NCBI RefSeq assembly: GCF_900176205.1
Contig: NZ_LT859959.1
Location: 3,245,001-3,309,000 of the forward strand
Reading direction: 5' to 3'
DNA: 64,000 nucleotides
DNA from: Bradyrhizobium sp. ORS 285
GTDB lineage: Bacteria; Pseudomonadota; Alphaproteobacteria; Rhizobiales; Xanthobacteraceae
Part shown: piece after piece, positions 46,827 through 57,642 of the stretch
How positions within the stretch are numbered: position 1 is the first letter of the stretch
Layout: each line of letters begins with the position of its first letter
Made by a program: the position numbers and the translations under genes
The notes under the pieces: model-generated
The model's database searches: none
Seen by the model: only the letters and a program-made list of their open reading frames with translations
Told to the model about the DNA's origin: nothing

Positions 46827-48386
46827 ATGGCTGATCGTTACCAGGACAGACCCTTTCCCGCTGATGGTTTTGGCCGCGGTGGAAACCAGTCGGCCGATGC
46901 CGATCCGCTCGCTGAGCTCGCCCGCCTGATCGGACAGAACGACCCCTTCGCGCAGTCCGGCCGGGGCACCCCCCAGGCCCAGCCGCGGCCGATGACCCGG
47001 CCTGCGGCGCCCGTTCCGGAGCAGCCCGCACCCGGCATGCCGCCGGCCGGCGCCCCGGCCTGGATGCAGCGCGCCCAGCCGGCCGCCGCCAACCCGTTTG
47101 CCGACATGGGGCGCGAGCCTCCGCAACCCGCGCCGGCGCCTCCGTCGTTCCCGGCAGGCTATCAGGATCCGCGCGGCCAGCCGCCGGCATTCCCCGAACA
47201 GGATTTCGCGCCCGCCGCAGCACCCCGGCCGCAGCCCGGCTTCCCCAATGCCGAGTTTGCCGATCAGCTCTCCAAGCTCGATTACAACGTCGGCGACTCG
47301 CGGCACGGCTTTGCCGAAAACGATCGCGACTACGACCGCGGCAACGGCTTCGACGACAACGAGCCCGATCCGTCGCGCTATGACGATGCGCTGTTCGGCC
47401 AGATGGGCGGTGGACAGCAGGGCTTCCAGGGCGACGACGGTTTCCAGGACGGCCAATACGGCTATCAGGACGGCTACGACGAGGGCGAGGAAGAGGAGCG
47501 GCCGCGGCGTCGCAGCGGCATGAGCACGGTGCTCGCGGTGCTGACGCTCGCGGTGGTCGGCACCGGCGGCGCCTATGGCTACAAGACCTACATCTCCTCA
47601 GCGCGCACCGGCGAGCCGCCGATCATCCGGGCCGACAACAGCCCGACCAAGATCATGGCGCAGCAGGATACGACGCCGAAGGTACCGGACCGGCTGCTCG
47701 GCAATGATGGCGGCGAGAAGCTGGTGTCTCGCGAGGAGGCGCCGATGGATCTGAACACCCGCGGCGGCAATCCCCGCGTGGTGTTCCCGCAGATGAACCA
47801 GAACGGATCTCCCCCGCCGGCGAGCATGCCGAGCGTCACGCCGGCGCAGATCGCCAACGCCAACGGCACGCTGCCCAACAGTGATCCGCGTCCGATCAAG
47901 ACGCTCTCCGTCACCGGAGGCAATCAGCCGCCCGCGACCGCCGACGCGCCGATGCCGGCCGCGCCTGCGACCAAGGCGGCCGCGAAGGGCCGCAAGTCGC
48001 CTGCCAATGCCAATGCGTCCGCGGCGACGGACAGCCCGATGCCGCTGACGCCGCAGCCTGCCGCGGCGCCGACGCCCGCCCGCATCGCGACCGCCGTTCC
48101 GGTCACCGAACAGACCCCGACCGAGCGCACCGGCGGCTATCTGGTCTCGATCTCGTCGCAGGCCAGCGAAGCCGAGGCGATGTCGTCGTATAAGTCGGTG
48201 CAGGACAAATACGGCGCCGTGCTCGGCAAATATGAGCCGATCATCAAGCGAATGGATCTGGGTGAGAAGGGCGGTGTCAAGTACCGCGCCGCTGTCGGCC
48301 CCTTCGCGACGAAGGAAGAGGCCAACAAGATGTGCGGAACGTTGAAAACTGCCGGCGGACAGTGTTTCCCGTTTAGCAACAATTAA
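46827..48386 (+). CDS. FtsN-like membrane protein with C-terminal SPOR domain
   Basis: A 519-residue protein. The long N-terminal cytoplasmic half (1-230) is rich in Pro, Gln, Gly and acidic residues and probably disordered; one membrane helix follows a basic patch (RPRRRSGMSTVLAVLTLAVVG, about 226-248); then a Pro/Ala-rich periplasmic linker and a SPOR domain (about 440-517) that binds denuded peptidoglycan at septa. This layout suits FtsN-type division proteins, although the cytoplasmic part is much longer than in E. coli FtsN. It stands between argS and nagZ. Confidence 0.9.
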   Translation: MADRYQDRPFPADGFGRGGNQSADADPLAELARLIGQNDPFAQSGRGTPQAQPRPMTRPAAPVPEQPAPGMPPAGAPAWMQRAQPAAANPFADMGREPPQPAPAPPSFPAGYQDPRGQPPAFPEQDFAPAAAPRPQPGFPNAEFADQLSKLDYNVGDSRHGFAENDRDYDRGNGFDDNEPDPSRYDDALFGQMGGGQQGFQGDDGFQDGQYGYQDGYDEGEEEERPRRRSGMSTVLAVLTLAVVGTGGAYGYKTYISSARTGEPPIIRADNSPTKIMAQQDTTPKVPDRLLGNDGGEKLVSREEAPMDLNTRGGNPRVVFPQMNQNGSPPPASMPSVTPAQIANANGTLPNSDPRPIKTLSVTGGNQPPATADAPMPAAPATKAAAKGRKSPANANASAATDSPMPLTPQPAAAPTPARIATAVPVTEQTPTERTGGYLVSISSQASEAEAMSSYKSVQDKYGAVLGKYEPIIKRMDLGEKGGVKYRAAVGPFATKEEANKMCGTLKTAGGQCFPFSNN

Positions 48387-48422
48387 GGCTCGCTTGACCG
48401 ACCCCCAGGCGGGGTCTATGCG

Positions 48423-48442
48423 GCCCGCATGACCATGCGGGC
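48423..48442 (+). promoter_or_regulatory. hairpin that contains the nagZ start codons
   Basis: GCCCGCAT-GACC-ATGCGGGC is a perfect 8-bp stem with a 4-base loop, followed by TTTC. Both candidate nagZ start codons (48429 and 48435) lie in it. It might be a weak terminator for the upstream gene, or a structure that limits translation of nagZ. Confidence 0.45.
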
Positions 48443-49457
48443 TTTCATTACCGGCATCTCCGGCCCCGACCTCACCGAGGCCGAGCGCGCCTTCATCCGC
48501 GATGCGAAGCCCTGGGGCTTCATCCTGTTCAAACGCAACGTCCAGTCACCCGACCAAGTGACTGCACTGGTTCAGGAATTGCGGAATTGTGCGGGCCGCG
48601 CCAACGCCCCCCTCCTGATCGACCAGGAGGGCGGTCGGGTGCAGCGGCTGGGCCCGCCGCACTGGCCGGCCTATCCGGCGGGTGTCGTGTTCGACCGCCT
48701 CTACGACCTTGATTCGGCCGCCGGCCTGCGCGCCGCCTGGCTGAGCGCCCGCCTGATCGCCGACGATCTACACAGCCTGGGGATTACCGTCGACTGCCTG
48801 CCGCTGGCCGACGTCCCCATCGCCGGCGCCGATGCCGTGATCGGGGATCGGGCCTATGGCACGACGCCGGCCAAGGTGGCGGCGATTGCCCGGGCGGTCA
48901 CCGAGGGGCTGGAGCAGGGTGGCGTGCTGCCGGTGCTCAAGCACATCCCCGGGCATGGCCGTGCCACCGCCGACAGCCACCACCGGCTGCCGACGGTCGA
49001 CACGCCCGAAACGGAGCTCGACGCGACCGATTTCGCCGCCTTCAGGCCACTGGCGGACCTGCCGATGGCGATGACTGCACATGTTGTGTTTAGCGCGATC
49101 GACGCCGCCCATCCGGCCACGACTTCTGCGACAATGATCCAGCGGGTGATTCGCGAGCGGATCGGGTTCCAGGGTTTGTTGATGAGTGATGACGTTTCCA
49201 TGAACGCCTTGGCCGGCTCCATCGCCGATCGCACGCGGGCGATCGTCGCCGCGGGCTGCGACATGGTTTTGCATTGCAACGGCAAGCTCGACGAGATGCA
49301 GGCCGTCGCGGCCGAGACGCCGGCGCTGGCCGGTCAGGCTTTGATCCGCGCCGATCGCGCGCTGGCCGCGCGCAAGGCACCCTCGGGCTTCGATCGGATG
49401 GCCGCGCGCGCCGAGCTCGACGCCCTGATCAACCGGTTGGGACCCGCGAGCGCATGA
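48429..49457 (+). CDS. nagZ: beta-N-acetylhexosaminidase NagZ
   Basis: A 342-residue glycoside hydrolase family 3 enzyme that removes N-acetylglucosamine from muropeptides during cell-wall recycling in the cytoplasm. The hallmark KHIPGHGRATADSHHRLP (catalytic His and Asp pair, general acid/base) and the nucleophile region LLMSDDVSM are present. Start 48429 or 48435. ScpA overlaps its stop by four bases. Confidence 0.95.
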   Translation: MTMRAFITGISGPDLTEAERAFIRDAKPWGFILFKRNVQSPDQVTALVQELRNCAGRANAPLLIDQEGGRVQRLGPPHWPAYPAGVVFDRLYDLDSAAGLRAAWLSARLIADDLHSLGITVDCLPLADVPIAGADAVIGDRAYGTTPAKVAAIARAVTEGLEQGGVLPVLKHIPGHGRATADSHHRLPTVDTPETELDATDFAAFRPLADLPMAMTAHVVFSAIDAAHPATTSATMIQRVIRERIGFQGLLMSDDVSMNALAGSIADRTRAIVAAGCDMVLHCNGKLDEMQAVAAETPALAGQALIRADRALAARKAPSGFDRMAARAELDALINRLGPASA

Positions 49458-50293
49458 CCGCTGAAATTCTGTCGTTTGAAACCGGCCGTCCCACGACGGA
49501 GCTGGCCGAGGCCGAACCGGCATTGGTCGTCGACGTCGAAGGCTATGAAGGCCCGCTCGACTTGCTGCTTGCGCTGGCGCGGCAGCAGAAGGTCGATCTC
49601 GCCAAGATCTCAATCCTGGCGCTGGCCGACCAGTACCTTCAGTTCATCGAAGCCGCGCGCAAGATTCGGCTCGAGTTGGCCGCCGACTATCTCGTCATGG
49701 CCGCGTGGCTCGCCTTCCTGAAGTCGCGCCTGCTGCTGCCCGAACCGCCGGCGCAGGAAGGGCCGAGCGCCGAGGAGATGGCGACTGCGCTCGCCAACCG
49801 GCTGCGCCGGCTGGAGGCGATCCGCGAGGCGGCCAACCGCCTGATGAACCGGCCGCAGTTCCAGCGTGACGTGTTCCCGCGCGGCAATCCCGAGACGATT
49901 GCCGAGGTCCGCAAGCCGAAGTTCACTGCGACGCTGTTCGACCTGCTGTCGGCCTACGCCATCCAGCGCCAGGCGCGGGTGGTGACCTCGGTTCACATGG
50001 CCAAGCGCAACGTGTGGTCGCTCGCCGAGGCGCGCGCGACGCTCGAACGGCTGGTCGGGATGACCGAGGTGTCCGACGACTGGGGCTGTCTCGACGACTA
50101 TCTGCTGACCTATGTCCCCGAGCCCACGCAGAAGGCCACCGTCTTCGCCTCGAGCTTCGCGGCCGTGCTGGAGCTGGTTCGCGAAGGCAAGCTCGAACTG
50201 AATCAGAAGCAGGCGTTCGCGCCGCTGTATTTTCGTAAGCGTCCACCGAACCAGTCCGGCGCCATGGCTGCGCCGGACTTGACGGTTGAGTAA
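49454..50293 (+). CDS. scpA: segregation and condensation protein A
   Basis: A 279-residue kleisin subunit of the SMC-ScpAB complex that folds and segregates the chromosome. The typical opening EGYEGPLDLLLALARQQKVDL (about residues 31-51) and the C-terminal winged-helix part are present. ATG 49454 overlaps the nagZ stop (ATGA), so translation is coupled. ScpB follows after 19 bases. Confidence 0.95.
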   Translation: MTAEILSFETGRPTTELAEAEPALVVDVEGYEGPLDLLLALARQQKVDLAKISILALADQYLQFIEAARKIRLELAADYLVMAAWLAFLKSRLLLPEPPAQEGPSAEEMATALANRLRRLEAIREAANRLMNRPQFQRDVFPRGNPETIAEVRKPKFTATLFDLLSAYAIQRQARVVTSVHMAKRNVWSLAEARATLERLVGMTEVSDDWGCLDDYLLTYVPEPTQKATVFASSFAAVLELVREGKLELNQKQAFAPLYFRKRPPNQSGAMAAPDLTVE

Positions 50294-50312
50294 CGAAGAA
50301 GGAGACCCTGCC

Positions 50313-51464
50313 ATGGCAAGCTTGGCGGAACTGCGCATGGAAGAGCCCGACGAGATCGCGACAAGCGAGCCTGAGGTGCGCCCCGAGGAGTTGCGCATCC
50401 TGGAGGCTCTTCTGTTTGCCTCGGCCGAGCCGCTCGAGCAGGCGACGCTTGCCAAGCGTATGCCTGAAGGTGTCGACATCAAGGCCGCGCTGGCGCAGCT
50501 GCAGGCGGAGTACGCCAATCGCGGCGTCAATCTCGTGCGCGTGGCCAGCAAATGGACCTTCCGCACCGCCGGCGACCTGGCTTGGCTGATGACGCGCGAG
50601 AGCACCGAGACGCGCAAGCTGTCGCGTGCGGCAATCGAAGTGCTCGCCATCGTCGCCTATCACCAGCCGGTGACGCGCGCCGAGGTCGAAGAGATCCGCG
50701 GCGTCGTGACCTCCAAGGGCACGCTCGACGTGCTGCTGGAGACCGGCTGGATCAAGCCGCGCGGACGCCGCAAGACCCCGGGCCGGCCGCTGACCTTCGG
50801 TACGACCGACGCGTTCCTTGCGCAGTTCAGCCTGGAGACCCTCGGCGATCTGCCGGGCCTCGAGGAGCTAAAGGGCACGGGCCTGTTGGATTCGCGGCTG
50901 CCGACCGGCTTCACCGTGCCGACGCCATCTGACGATCCGACCCTGCGTGAGGACGAGGAGCCGCTGGATCCGGGCGATCTCGATCTGGCGCTGGCGCCTG
51001 CCGTCGAGGCCGAGCCGGGCGAAGGCCAGGCTGCCGATGCGGCGACGTCCGAGGCGGAAACGGCTGCCGGCGAGACGGGCCTCGTGGAGACCGGCGTCGT
51101 CGAGACGCTGGCCGACACCGCGGAGGTAGGCGTGGCAGAGACGAAGTCTGACGTTCTCGAGGACGAGACTTCTGCGCAGCTCACCGTGGGTGATCTTGAG
51201 ATCTCGACGTCGGAGCCGACCACGGAAATCGGCGAGGCCGACCTCGAGGTCCAGGAGCTTGAGGCCGAGGAACTCAAGGCTGAGGAGCTCGAGACCGAGG
51301 AGTCCGCTGCCGAGCAGGAGGAAGAGGCTGTTGCCGAACTGGCCGATGCTTCGGCGGAGGACGAGACCGAGTCCGATATCGAGGATGACGCTGAGGCCGA
51401 GCTCGAGGCCGACGAGGGTCACCGCGATACCGACGAGGATGGCTCGCCGGACCGTGAGGCGTAG
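50313..51464 (+). CDS. scpB: segregation and condensation protein B with a long acidic tail
   Basis: A 383-residue protein. Residues about 25-195 are the two winged-helix domains of ScpB (LRILEALLFASAEPL, EVLAIVAYHQPVTRAEVEEIRG, GRRKTPGRPLTFGTT). From about 205 to the end there is a ~180-residue tail of Glu, Asp, Ala, Thr and Val in low-complexity repeats (ELEAEELKAEELETEE type). Typical ScpB proteins are near 200-250 residues, so the tail is unusual. ATG 50313 follows GAAGGAGA; a TTG at 50286 in frame is unlikely. Confidence 0.93.
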   Translation: MASLAELRMEEPDEIATSEPEVRPEELRILEALLFASAEPLEQATLAKRMPEGVDIKAALAQLQAEYANRGVNLVRVASKWTFRTAGDLAWLMTRESTETRKLSRAAIEVLAIVAYHQPVTRAEVEEIRGVVTSKGTLDVLLETGWIKPRGRRKTPGRPLTFGTTDAFLAQFSLETLGDLPGLEELKGTGLLDSRLPTGFTVPTPSDDPTLREDEEPLDPGDLDLALAPAVEAEPGEGQAADAATSEAETAAGETGLVETGVVETLADTAEVGVAETKSDVLEDETSAQLTVGDLEISTSEPTTEIGEADLEVQELEAEELKAEELETEESAAEQEEEAVAELADASAEDETESDIEDDAEAELEADEGHRDTDEDGSPDREA

Positions 51465-51499
51465 CGGCCGGTGCGTCGTTAACACTCGCGTTATTACGT

Positions 51500-51525
51500 A
51501 GCTCCGGCCGTGATTTGCCGGAGCT
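51500..51525 (+). terminator. probable terminator after scpB
   Basis: Perfect stem AGCTCCGGC / GCCGGAGCT with an 8-base loop, followed after ten bases by TTGTTTTT. It lies in the 282-bp gap 51465-51746, which has no gene and must also hold the tat promoter. Confidence 0.6.
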
Positions 51526-51746
51526 TAAGTGCTTGTTTTTGGGGGCGGCGACGCCTACCTTCCGCCCCAGATCGGGCTGTCTGCGCGCCGTTTTTGGCTT
51601 CCGCCGCATCGTGTTCGTTGCTGTTTCGCAATCGAATGCTAGAAGCGAAGTGTCGCGGCCAAGCCCATGGATATGGCGCGGTTTCGGCGGTAGCGTCGAC
51701 GGGCAGCTTAAGGGAAGGGCTGCGCCGGTGTTTGGAGGGTTGCAGG

Positions 51747-51980
51747 ATGGGTTCGCTTAGCATTTGGCACTGGATCGTGGTGATCGCGGTCGTCCTGCTC
51801 CTGTTCGGGCGCGGCAAGATCTCCGATCTGATGGGCGACGTCGCGCAGGGCATCAAGGCCTTCAAGAAGGGCATGCAGGACGACGACAAGGCGCCGGAGA
51901 AGACCGAGCCGGTCAAGTCGATCGATCACGGCGCGACGCCTTCGGCCACCCGCACGGATGTCGGCAGCAAAGCCGTTTGA
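51747..51980 (+). CDS. tatA: Sec-independent translocase subunit TatA
   Basis: A 77-residue protein: one membrane helix ([17 protein letters not shown], about residues 4-21), the FGRGK hinge, an amphipathic helix ([20 protein letters not shown]) and an acidic tail. It polymerises into the pore for folded proteins with twin-arginine signals. ATG 51747 follows GGAGG. First of tatA-tatB-tatC. Confidence 0.96.
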
Positions 51981-52083
51981 TCTGCGCGTGAAGGGCGCGG
52001 GCGGCGCGCGCTCCCGCTTAGGGTGGACCTGCTCGGACGGGCAGGGCGGGGCCAGAGACGTCGTCGCGTAGGCGGATTGTTAG

Positions 52084-52605
52084 ATGTTCGATATCGGGTG
52101 GAGTGAGCTGCTCGTCATTGGGGTCGTCGCGCTGATTGCGATCGGCCCCAAGGAGCTTCCCGGCGTCCTGCGCATGGTCGGGCAGTGGATGGGCAAGGCC
52201 CGCCGGATGGCCTCGGAATTCCAGGGCCAGTTCCAGGAGGCCATGCGCGAGGCCGAGATGGCCGACCTCAAGAAGAGCTTTGACGAGGTCAAGGAGGCCG
52301 CGAGCGGTTTCTCCCCGAGTGGCATGATGTCGTCGCTGCAGCGCGACGTCGACAAGGCGCTCGATATCGAGGGCGTCGACAAGCCCGCAGAGCCGATCAT
52401 TCCGACCTCGCCGGAGCCGGTGGCGTCCGCCGAGACGCCCGTGACGCCGACCACCCCCGAGCCACCGCATCCCCAGACCTTCGTGGAGGCTGAGGCGCAT
52501 CAGGCCGTCAGCGAGCCACTGGCCATCGTCCGCGAAATCAAGCCCGAGCCGCAGCCTGAAGCGCCGGCCGAGGCCGAACGTCTGAAGGACGCCAAAGCGT
52601 CATGA
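52084..52605 (+). CDS. tatB: Sec-independent translocase subunit TatB
   Basis: A 173-residue protein: [26 protein letters not shown] (conserved Glu in the membrane helix and the GP hinge), amphipathic helix, and a Pro/Glu-rich tail. It receives Tat substrates with TatC. 103 bases after tatA; overlaps tatC by four bases. Confidence 0.96.
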   Translation: MFDIGWSELLVIGVVALIAIGPKELPGVLRMVGQWMGKARRMASEFQGQFQEAMREAEMADLKKSFDEVKEAASGFSPSGMMSSLQRDVDKALDIEGVDKPAEPIIPTSPEPVASAETPVTPTTPEPPHPQTFVEAEAHQAVSEPLAIVREIKPEPQPEAPAEAERLKDAKAS

Positions 52606-53423
52606 CCGTCGAAGATATCGAGGCCAGCAAGGCCCCGTTGATGGATCACCTGATCGAGCTGCGGTCGCGGCTCATCAAGGCGCTGCTCGGCTTCGGCGTG
52701 GCCTTCATCTTCTGCTTCTTCTTCGCCAAGCAGATCTACAACATCCTGGTGCTGCCGTTCGTCTGGGTCGCAGGCGCGGAGAACAGCAAGTTCATCTACA
52801 CGCAGCTGCTCGAATATTTCATCACGCAGCTCAAGCTCGCGATGTTCGGCGCCGGCTTCATCTCGTTCCCGATCGTGGCGACGCAGATCTACAAGTTCGT
52901 GGCGCCGGGACTGTATCGCCACGAGCGCAATGCATTCCTGCCCTATCTGATCGCGACCCCCGTCTTCTTCGTCCTCGGCGCCATGCTGGTGTATTTTGCA
53001 GTGTGGCCGATGATCGTGCGCTTCTCGCTCGGCATGCAGCAACTCGGCGGCCCGGAGACGGCGCAGATCGCGCTGATGCCCAAGGTCGGCGAATATCTGT
53101 CGCTGATGATGTCGCTGATCTTCGCCTTCGGCATCGCGTTCCAGCTCCCGGTGATCCTGACCTTGCTGGGCCGCATCGGCATCGTCACCTCGAAGATGCT
53201 GAAGGAGAAGCGGCGCTACTTCATCGTCATTGCCTTCATCATCGCCGCGGTGCTCACGCCGCCGGATGTGCTGAGCCAGGCGTCGCTGGCGCTGCCGCTG
53301 ATGGCGCTCTATGAGGGCGCGATCATCGCGGTCGGCATCGTCGAGAAGCAGGCGGCTGCGGCCAAATCCGGTTCCGGCTCCTCGTCGGACTCGGGCAACC
53401 TGCCGACCAATCCGTCCGAATAG
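52602..53423 (+). CDS. tatC: Sec-independent translocase subunit TatC
   Basis: A 273-residue polytopic protein with six membrane helices and the signature [15 protein letters not shown] (about 11-25), the site that recognises twin-arginine signals. The C terminus is a Ser/Gly-rich tail ([19 protein letters not shown]). ATG 52602 overlaps the tatB stop. Confidence 0.96.
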   Translation: MTVEDIEASKAPLMDHLIELRSRLIKALLGFGVAFIFCFFFAKQIYNILVLPFVWVAGAENSKFIYTQLLEYFITQLKLAMFGAGFISFPIVATQIYKFVAPGLYRHERNAFLPYLIATPVFFVLGAMLVYFAVWPMIVRFSLGMQQLGGPETAQIALMPKVGEYLSLMMSLIFAFGIAFQLPVILTLLGRIGIVTSKMLKEKRRYFIVIAFIIAAVLTPPDVLSQASLALPLMALYEGAIIAVGIVEKQAAAAKSGSGSSSDSGNLPTNPSE

Positions 53424-54878
<1,455 letters not shown>

Positions 54879-54932
54879 GCGGCGAACTCCCTCGGAGCGC
54901 GGTCGCCGCTTGCGCGGCTTCCGCCTATCCGT

Positions 54933-55331
54933 ATGCTCGATGCTGTTCAGCGGCTGCTTTTCAGAGTGGGCGCCATGGCCCTGCATCGGGATATTTTCTG
55001 GATTGGACGGCAATGGGCCGTCACCGGCTCCGGCATCCAGGCGGTCGATCAGCGCCTCAAGGGCGCCTTCGACGTCGATCGGACGGCGGTGTGGGACGAC
55101 GGCTTGGCCGAGGCGCTGAGCCCTCAACCATGGTTCAACGCGGCCGACTTCGAAAAGGCGCTGGACGTGGCGCGGGCGCGGTTTCCCGCCCAGCCGCGGC
55201 CCGAGGCTGCAGCGCCGCCGGCCGCCGCGCCGAACGTGCCCGAAGCATCTTCCGTCTCCGCAGTCCCGCTCCGTCTGGGGGCCGGCGGCAAGCTCGCCCG
55301 GTTCCTGCCGCAGTGGCGCGTCCGGTCGTGA
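54933..55331 (+). CDS. conserved-looking small protein of unknown function
   Basis: Up to 132 residues. The N-terminal 70 residues (HRDIFWIGRQWAVTGSGIQAVDQRL, WNAADFEKAL-like WFNAADFEKALDVAR) look folded; the rest is Pro/Ala-rich and basic. No motif known to me. The start could also be ATG 54975 (MALHRDIF), which I consider about equally likely. It stands between serS and surE with coding-like third-base GC; I have no functional evidence. Confidence 0.6.
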   Translation: MLDAVQRLLFRVGAMALHRDIFWIGRQWAVTGSGIQAVDQRLKGAFDVDRTAVWDDGLAEALSPQPWFNAADFEKALDVARARFPAQPRPEAAAPPAAAPNVPEASSVSAVPLRLGAGGKLARFLPQWRVRS

Positions 55332-55424
55332 GTCGCAGACGCCGTCCTGTGAGCCGGTTTGCCTCGCTACTGCTCAGCGGTTAAGACACGCCGGCAATGT
55401 CTTGAACGGGATGGAACAGCGGCC

Positions 55425-56192
55425 ATGCGGATTCTCTGCACCAATGACGACGGGATCCACGCGCCTGGCCTGAAGGTGATCGAAGAGATCGCGCGCGCTT
55501 TGTCCGATGACGTCTGGATCGTGGCCCCCGAACTCGACCAGTCCGGCGTGTCGCATTCACTGTCGCTCAATGACCCGCTGCGTTTGCGCGAGGTCGGCCC
55601 GCGGCATTTCGCGGTGCGCGGCACCCCGACGGACTGCGTCATCATGGGCGCGCGGCATATCCTCGGAGACAAGCGTCCGGATCTGGTGCTGTCCGGGGTC
55701 AACAAGGGCCGCAACGTCGCCGAGGACGTGGTCTATTCGGGCACTATCGCCGGCGCCCTCGAAGGCACGATCCTTGGCCTGCCGTCATTCGCTCTGTCGC
55801 AGGAATTCAGCATCGCGACGCGGGACAAGCCGTCCTGGGACACCGCGCTCAAATTCGGCCCGCAGATCGTCCGCAAGGTGCTGGAGGCCGGCGTGCCGAA
55901 GAACACCGTGATCAACGTCAACTTTCCGTCCTGCGCGCCCGACGAGGTCCGCGGCATCGTCGTCACCCGGCAGGGCAAGCGCAATCTCGGTTTCCTGAAG
56001 GTCGATGAGCGGCGCGACGGGCGCGGCAATCCGTATTTCTGGATCGGCTTTGATCGCGCCGCCGCCCTCGACGTTCCTGACGAGGGGACGGATCTCGCGG
56101 TGCTGGCGGCACACTATGTGTCGGTGACGCCGCTTCGCCTCGACCGCACCGATGAGGCGTTCTCCGGCAAGCTCAAGGACATCCTCGGCTGA
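55425..56192 (+). CDS. surE: 5'-nucleotidase SurE
   Basis: A 255-residue divalent-metal phosphatase acting on nucleoside 5'- or 3'-monophosphates and short polyphosphate. The opening MRILCTNDDGIHAPG has the metal-binding Asp pair D8-D9, followed by SGVSHSLSL (phosphate loop) and GTPTDCV, VLSGVNKGRNV. Start at 55425. SurE, Pcm and NlpD stand in the order known from E. coli (surE-pcm-nlpD), here interrupted by a response-regulator gene on the other strand. Confidence 0.96.
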   Translation: MRILCTNDDGIHAPGLKVIEEIARALSDDVWIVAPELDQSGVSHSLSLNDPLRLREVGPRHFAVRGTPTDCVIMGARHILGDKRPDLVLSGVNKGRNVAEDVVYSGTIAGALEGTILGLPSFALSQEFSIATRDKPSWDTALKFGPQIVRKVLEAGVPKNTVINVNFPSCAPDEVRGIVVTRQGKRNLGFLKVDERRDGRGNPYFWIGFDRAAALDVPDEGTDLAVLAAHYVSVTPLRLDRTDEAFSGKLKDILG

Positions 56193-56229
56193 CCGCAGGC
56201 TTCAGGTCGGCCTTTGCCGGGTCGGCGTC

Positions 56230-56613
56230 CTAGCCTTGCGGCTCGGCGCTGCGAAGAGCGTGTTCGATGGCCTTGCTGAGCGTCTCCAGCTGAAACGGCT
56301 TCTGCAGGGCAGGCCGGTCGCGATATTCCTCGGGCAGCCCGGATGAGCCGTAGCCGGTCGCGAAGATGAAGGGGCGGTTGCGGGCCTTGATGAGGTCAGC
56401 CACCGGCGAGATCACCTTGCCATTGACGTTGACGTCGAGGATCGCGACGTCGAAATAGGTGCTCTCGGCCAGCTTCATCGCCTCGCCGATCTCGCCGGCC
56501 TCGGCCGCAACGGTGTAGCCGAGCTCTTCGAGCATGTCGGCCACCATCATCCTGATCATGACTTCGTCTTCAACCAGAAACACAGAGCCGCGTGGCGGCC
56601 GCGGTGCAGTCAT
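56230..56613 (-). CDS. stand-alone response regulator receiver protein
   Basis: A 127-residue single-domain receiver. Acidic pair E-D in VFLVEDEVMIR, phospho-acceptor Asp in VAILDVNVNG, the Thr in FATGYG and the Lys in ALQKPFQ are present, so it should be phosphorylated. No output domain, and no kinase beside it. The orphan hybrid kinase at 40,966-43,281 is too far to assume a pair. The 274-bp gap beyond it (56614-56887) shows no gene. Confidence 0.92.
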   Translation of the reverse strand: MTAPRPPRGSVFLVEDEVMIRMMVADMLEELGYTVAAEAGEIGEAMKLAESTYFDVAILDVNVNGKVISPVADLIKARNRPFIFATGYGSSGLPEEYRDRPALQKPFQLETLSKAIEHALRSAEPQG

Positions 56614-56887
56614 GATGTCAGTCCTTGCCCATACTCAATTTGACGCTCGCAAATAACCGCTCGCAGCGCAACGTCAACAACGTCGTCCTAGGCACGTCGT
56701 CTCCGCGCAGCGTGGGCAAAATCGTCCCGCAAGGTGAACGAAGTCGGTTGCCGCTGGTTCCTTGGCCGGAACGGTTTTGTGTCAGCGATCGGGATCTTTC
56801 CTCCGTCGTCACCGCGGTGTGCGGAAATTCGCTGCGCAACGGGCTGGTGATGATCTAAATTGGTGCAGGCGAACAACCGAAACGGCG

Positions 56888-57535
56888 ATGCCCCCGACCC
56901 CTCCGCCCGAAAAGATGATGTTTCAGCTGACCCTGCGTCGACGGGGGATCAGCGACCAGGCCGTGTTGCGCGCGATGGAGGAGGTGCCGCGGGAGGAGTT
57001 CGTGCTGCCGGCCGACCGGCCCGACGCCTACCGTGACAGCGCCATGGCGATCGCCTGTGGACAGACCATCAGCCAGCCCTTCGTGGTCGCCTATATGACG
57101 GAGCAGCTCAAGCTGCAGAAGACTCATCGCGTGCTCGAGATCGGCACCGGCTCGGGGTATCAGGCTGCGGTGCTGTCCCGGCTGACCGCCCACGTGCTCA
57201 CGGTGGAGCGATTCCGGACCCTCGCTGACAAAGCGCGGGACCGGCTGGAGAAGCTGAACTGCTTCAACGTGGAGGTCCTGCTGGGGGACGGCTATGCGCT
57301 GCCGCCCGGCGGCGGCCAGTTCGACCGCATCATCGTCACGGCCGCCATGGACGAAATTCCCCAGAGCCTGCTCGACCGGCTGGAGCCCGACGGTATCCTG
57401 ATCGCCCCGGTGGGGCCCGCCCACGGCGTGCAGACCCTCGTGAAGGTCACGCGAAGCGGCGATCATTTCGAGCGAAAAGAGCTCGTCGACGTGCGATTTG
57501 TGCCGGCAATTCCGGGGATTGCGCGCGAACTTTAA
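56888..57535 (+). CDS. pcm: protein-L-isoaspartate O-methyltransferase
   Basis: A 215-residue SAM-dependent methyltransferase that repairs isoaspartyl residues. SAM motif I is [17 protein letters not shown] (about 80-96); the substrate loop [21 protein letters not shown] is conserved. Start at 56888 (MPPTPPPEK); a longer reading from 56762 runs through the promoter region. Between surE and nlpD. Confidence 0.95.
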   Translation: MPPTPPPEKMMFQLTLRRRGISDQAVLRAMEEVPREEFVLPADRPDAYRDSAMAIACGQTISQPFVVAYMTEQLKLQKTHRVLEIGTGSGYQAAVLSRLTAHVLTVERFRTLADKARDRLEKLNCFNVEVLLGDGYALPPGGGQFDRIIVTAAMDEIPQSLLDRLEPDGILIAPVGPAHGVQTLVKVTRSGDHFERKELVDVRFVPAIPGIAREL

Positions 57536-57642
57536 ACGAGCGGATCAGCAAGTCCGCCAACGCTTTATTCGCGGCTTAAGCGCTTATTTACCGCGGCTGT
57601 GTTTACTCGAATTCGTTGTTTGTTGCGTACGAGTGAGTAACC

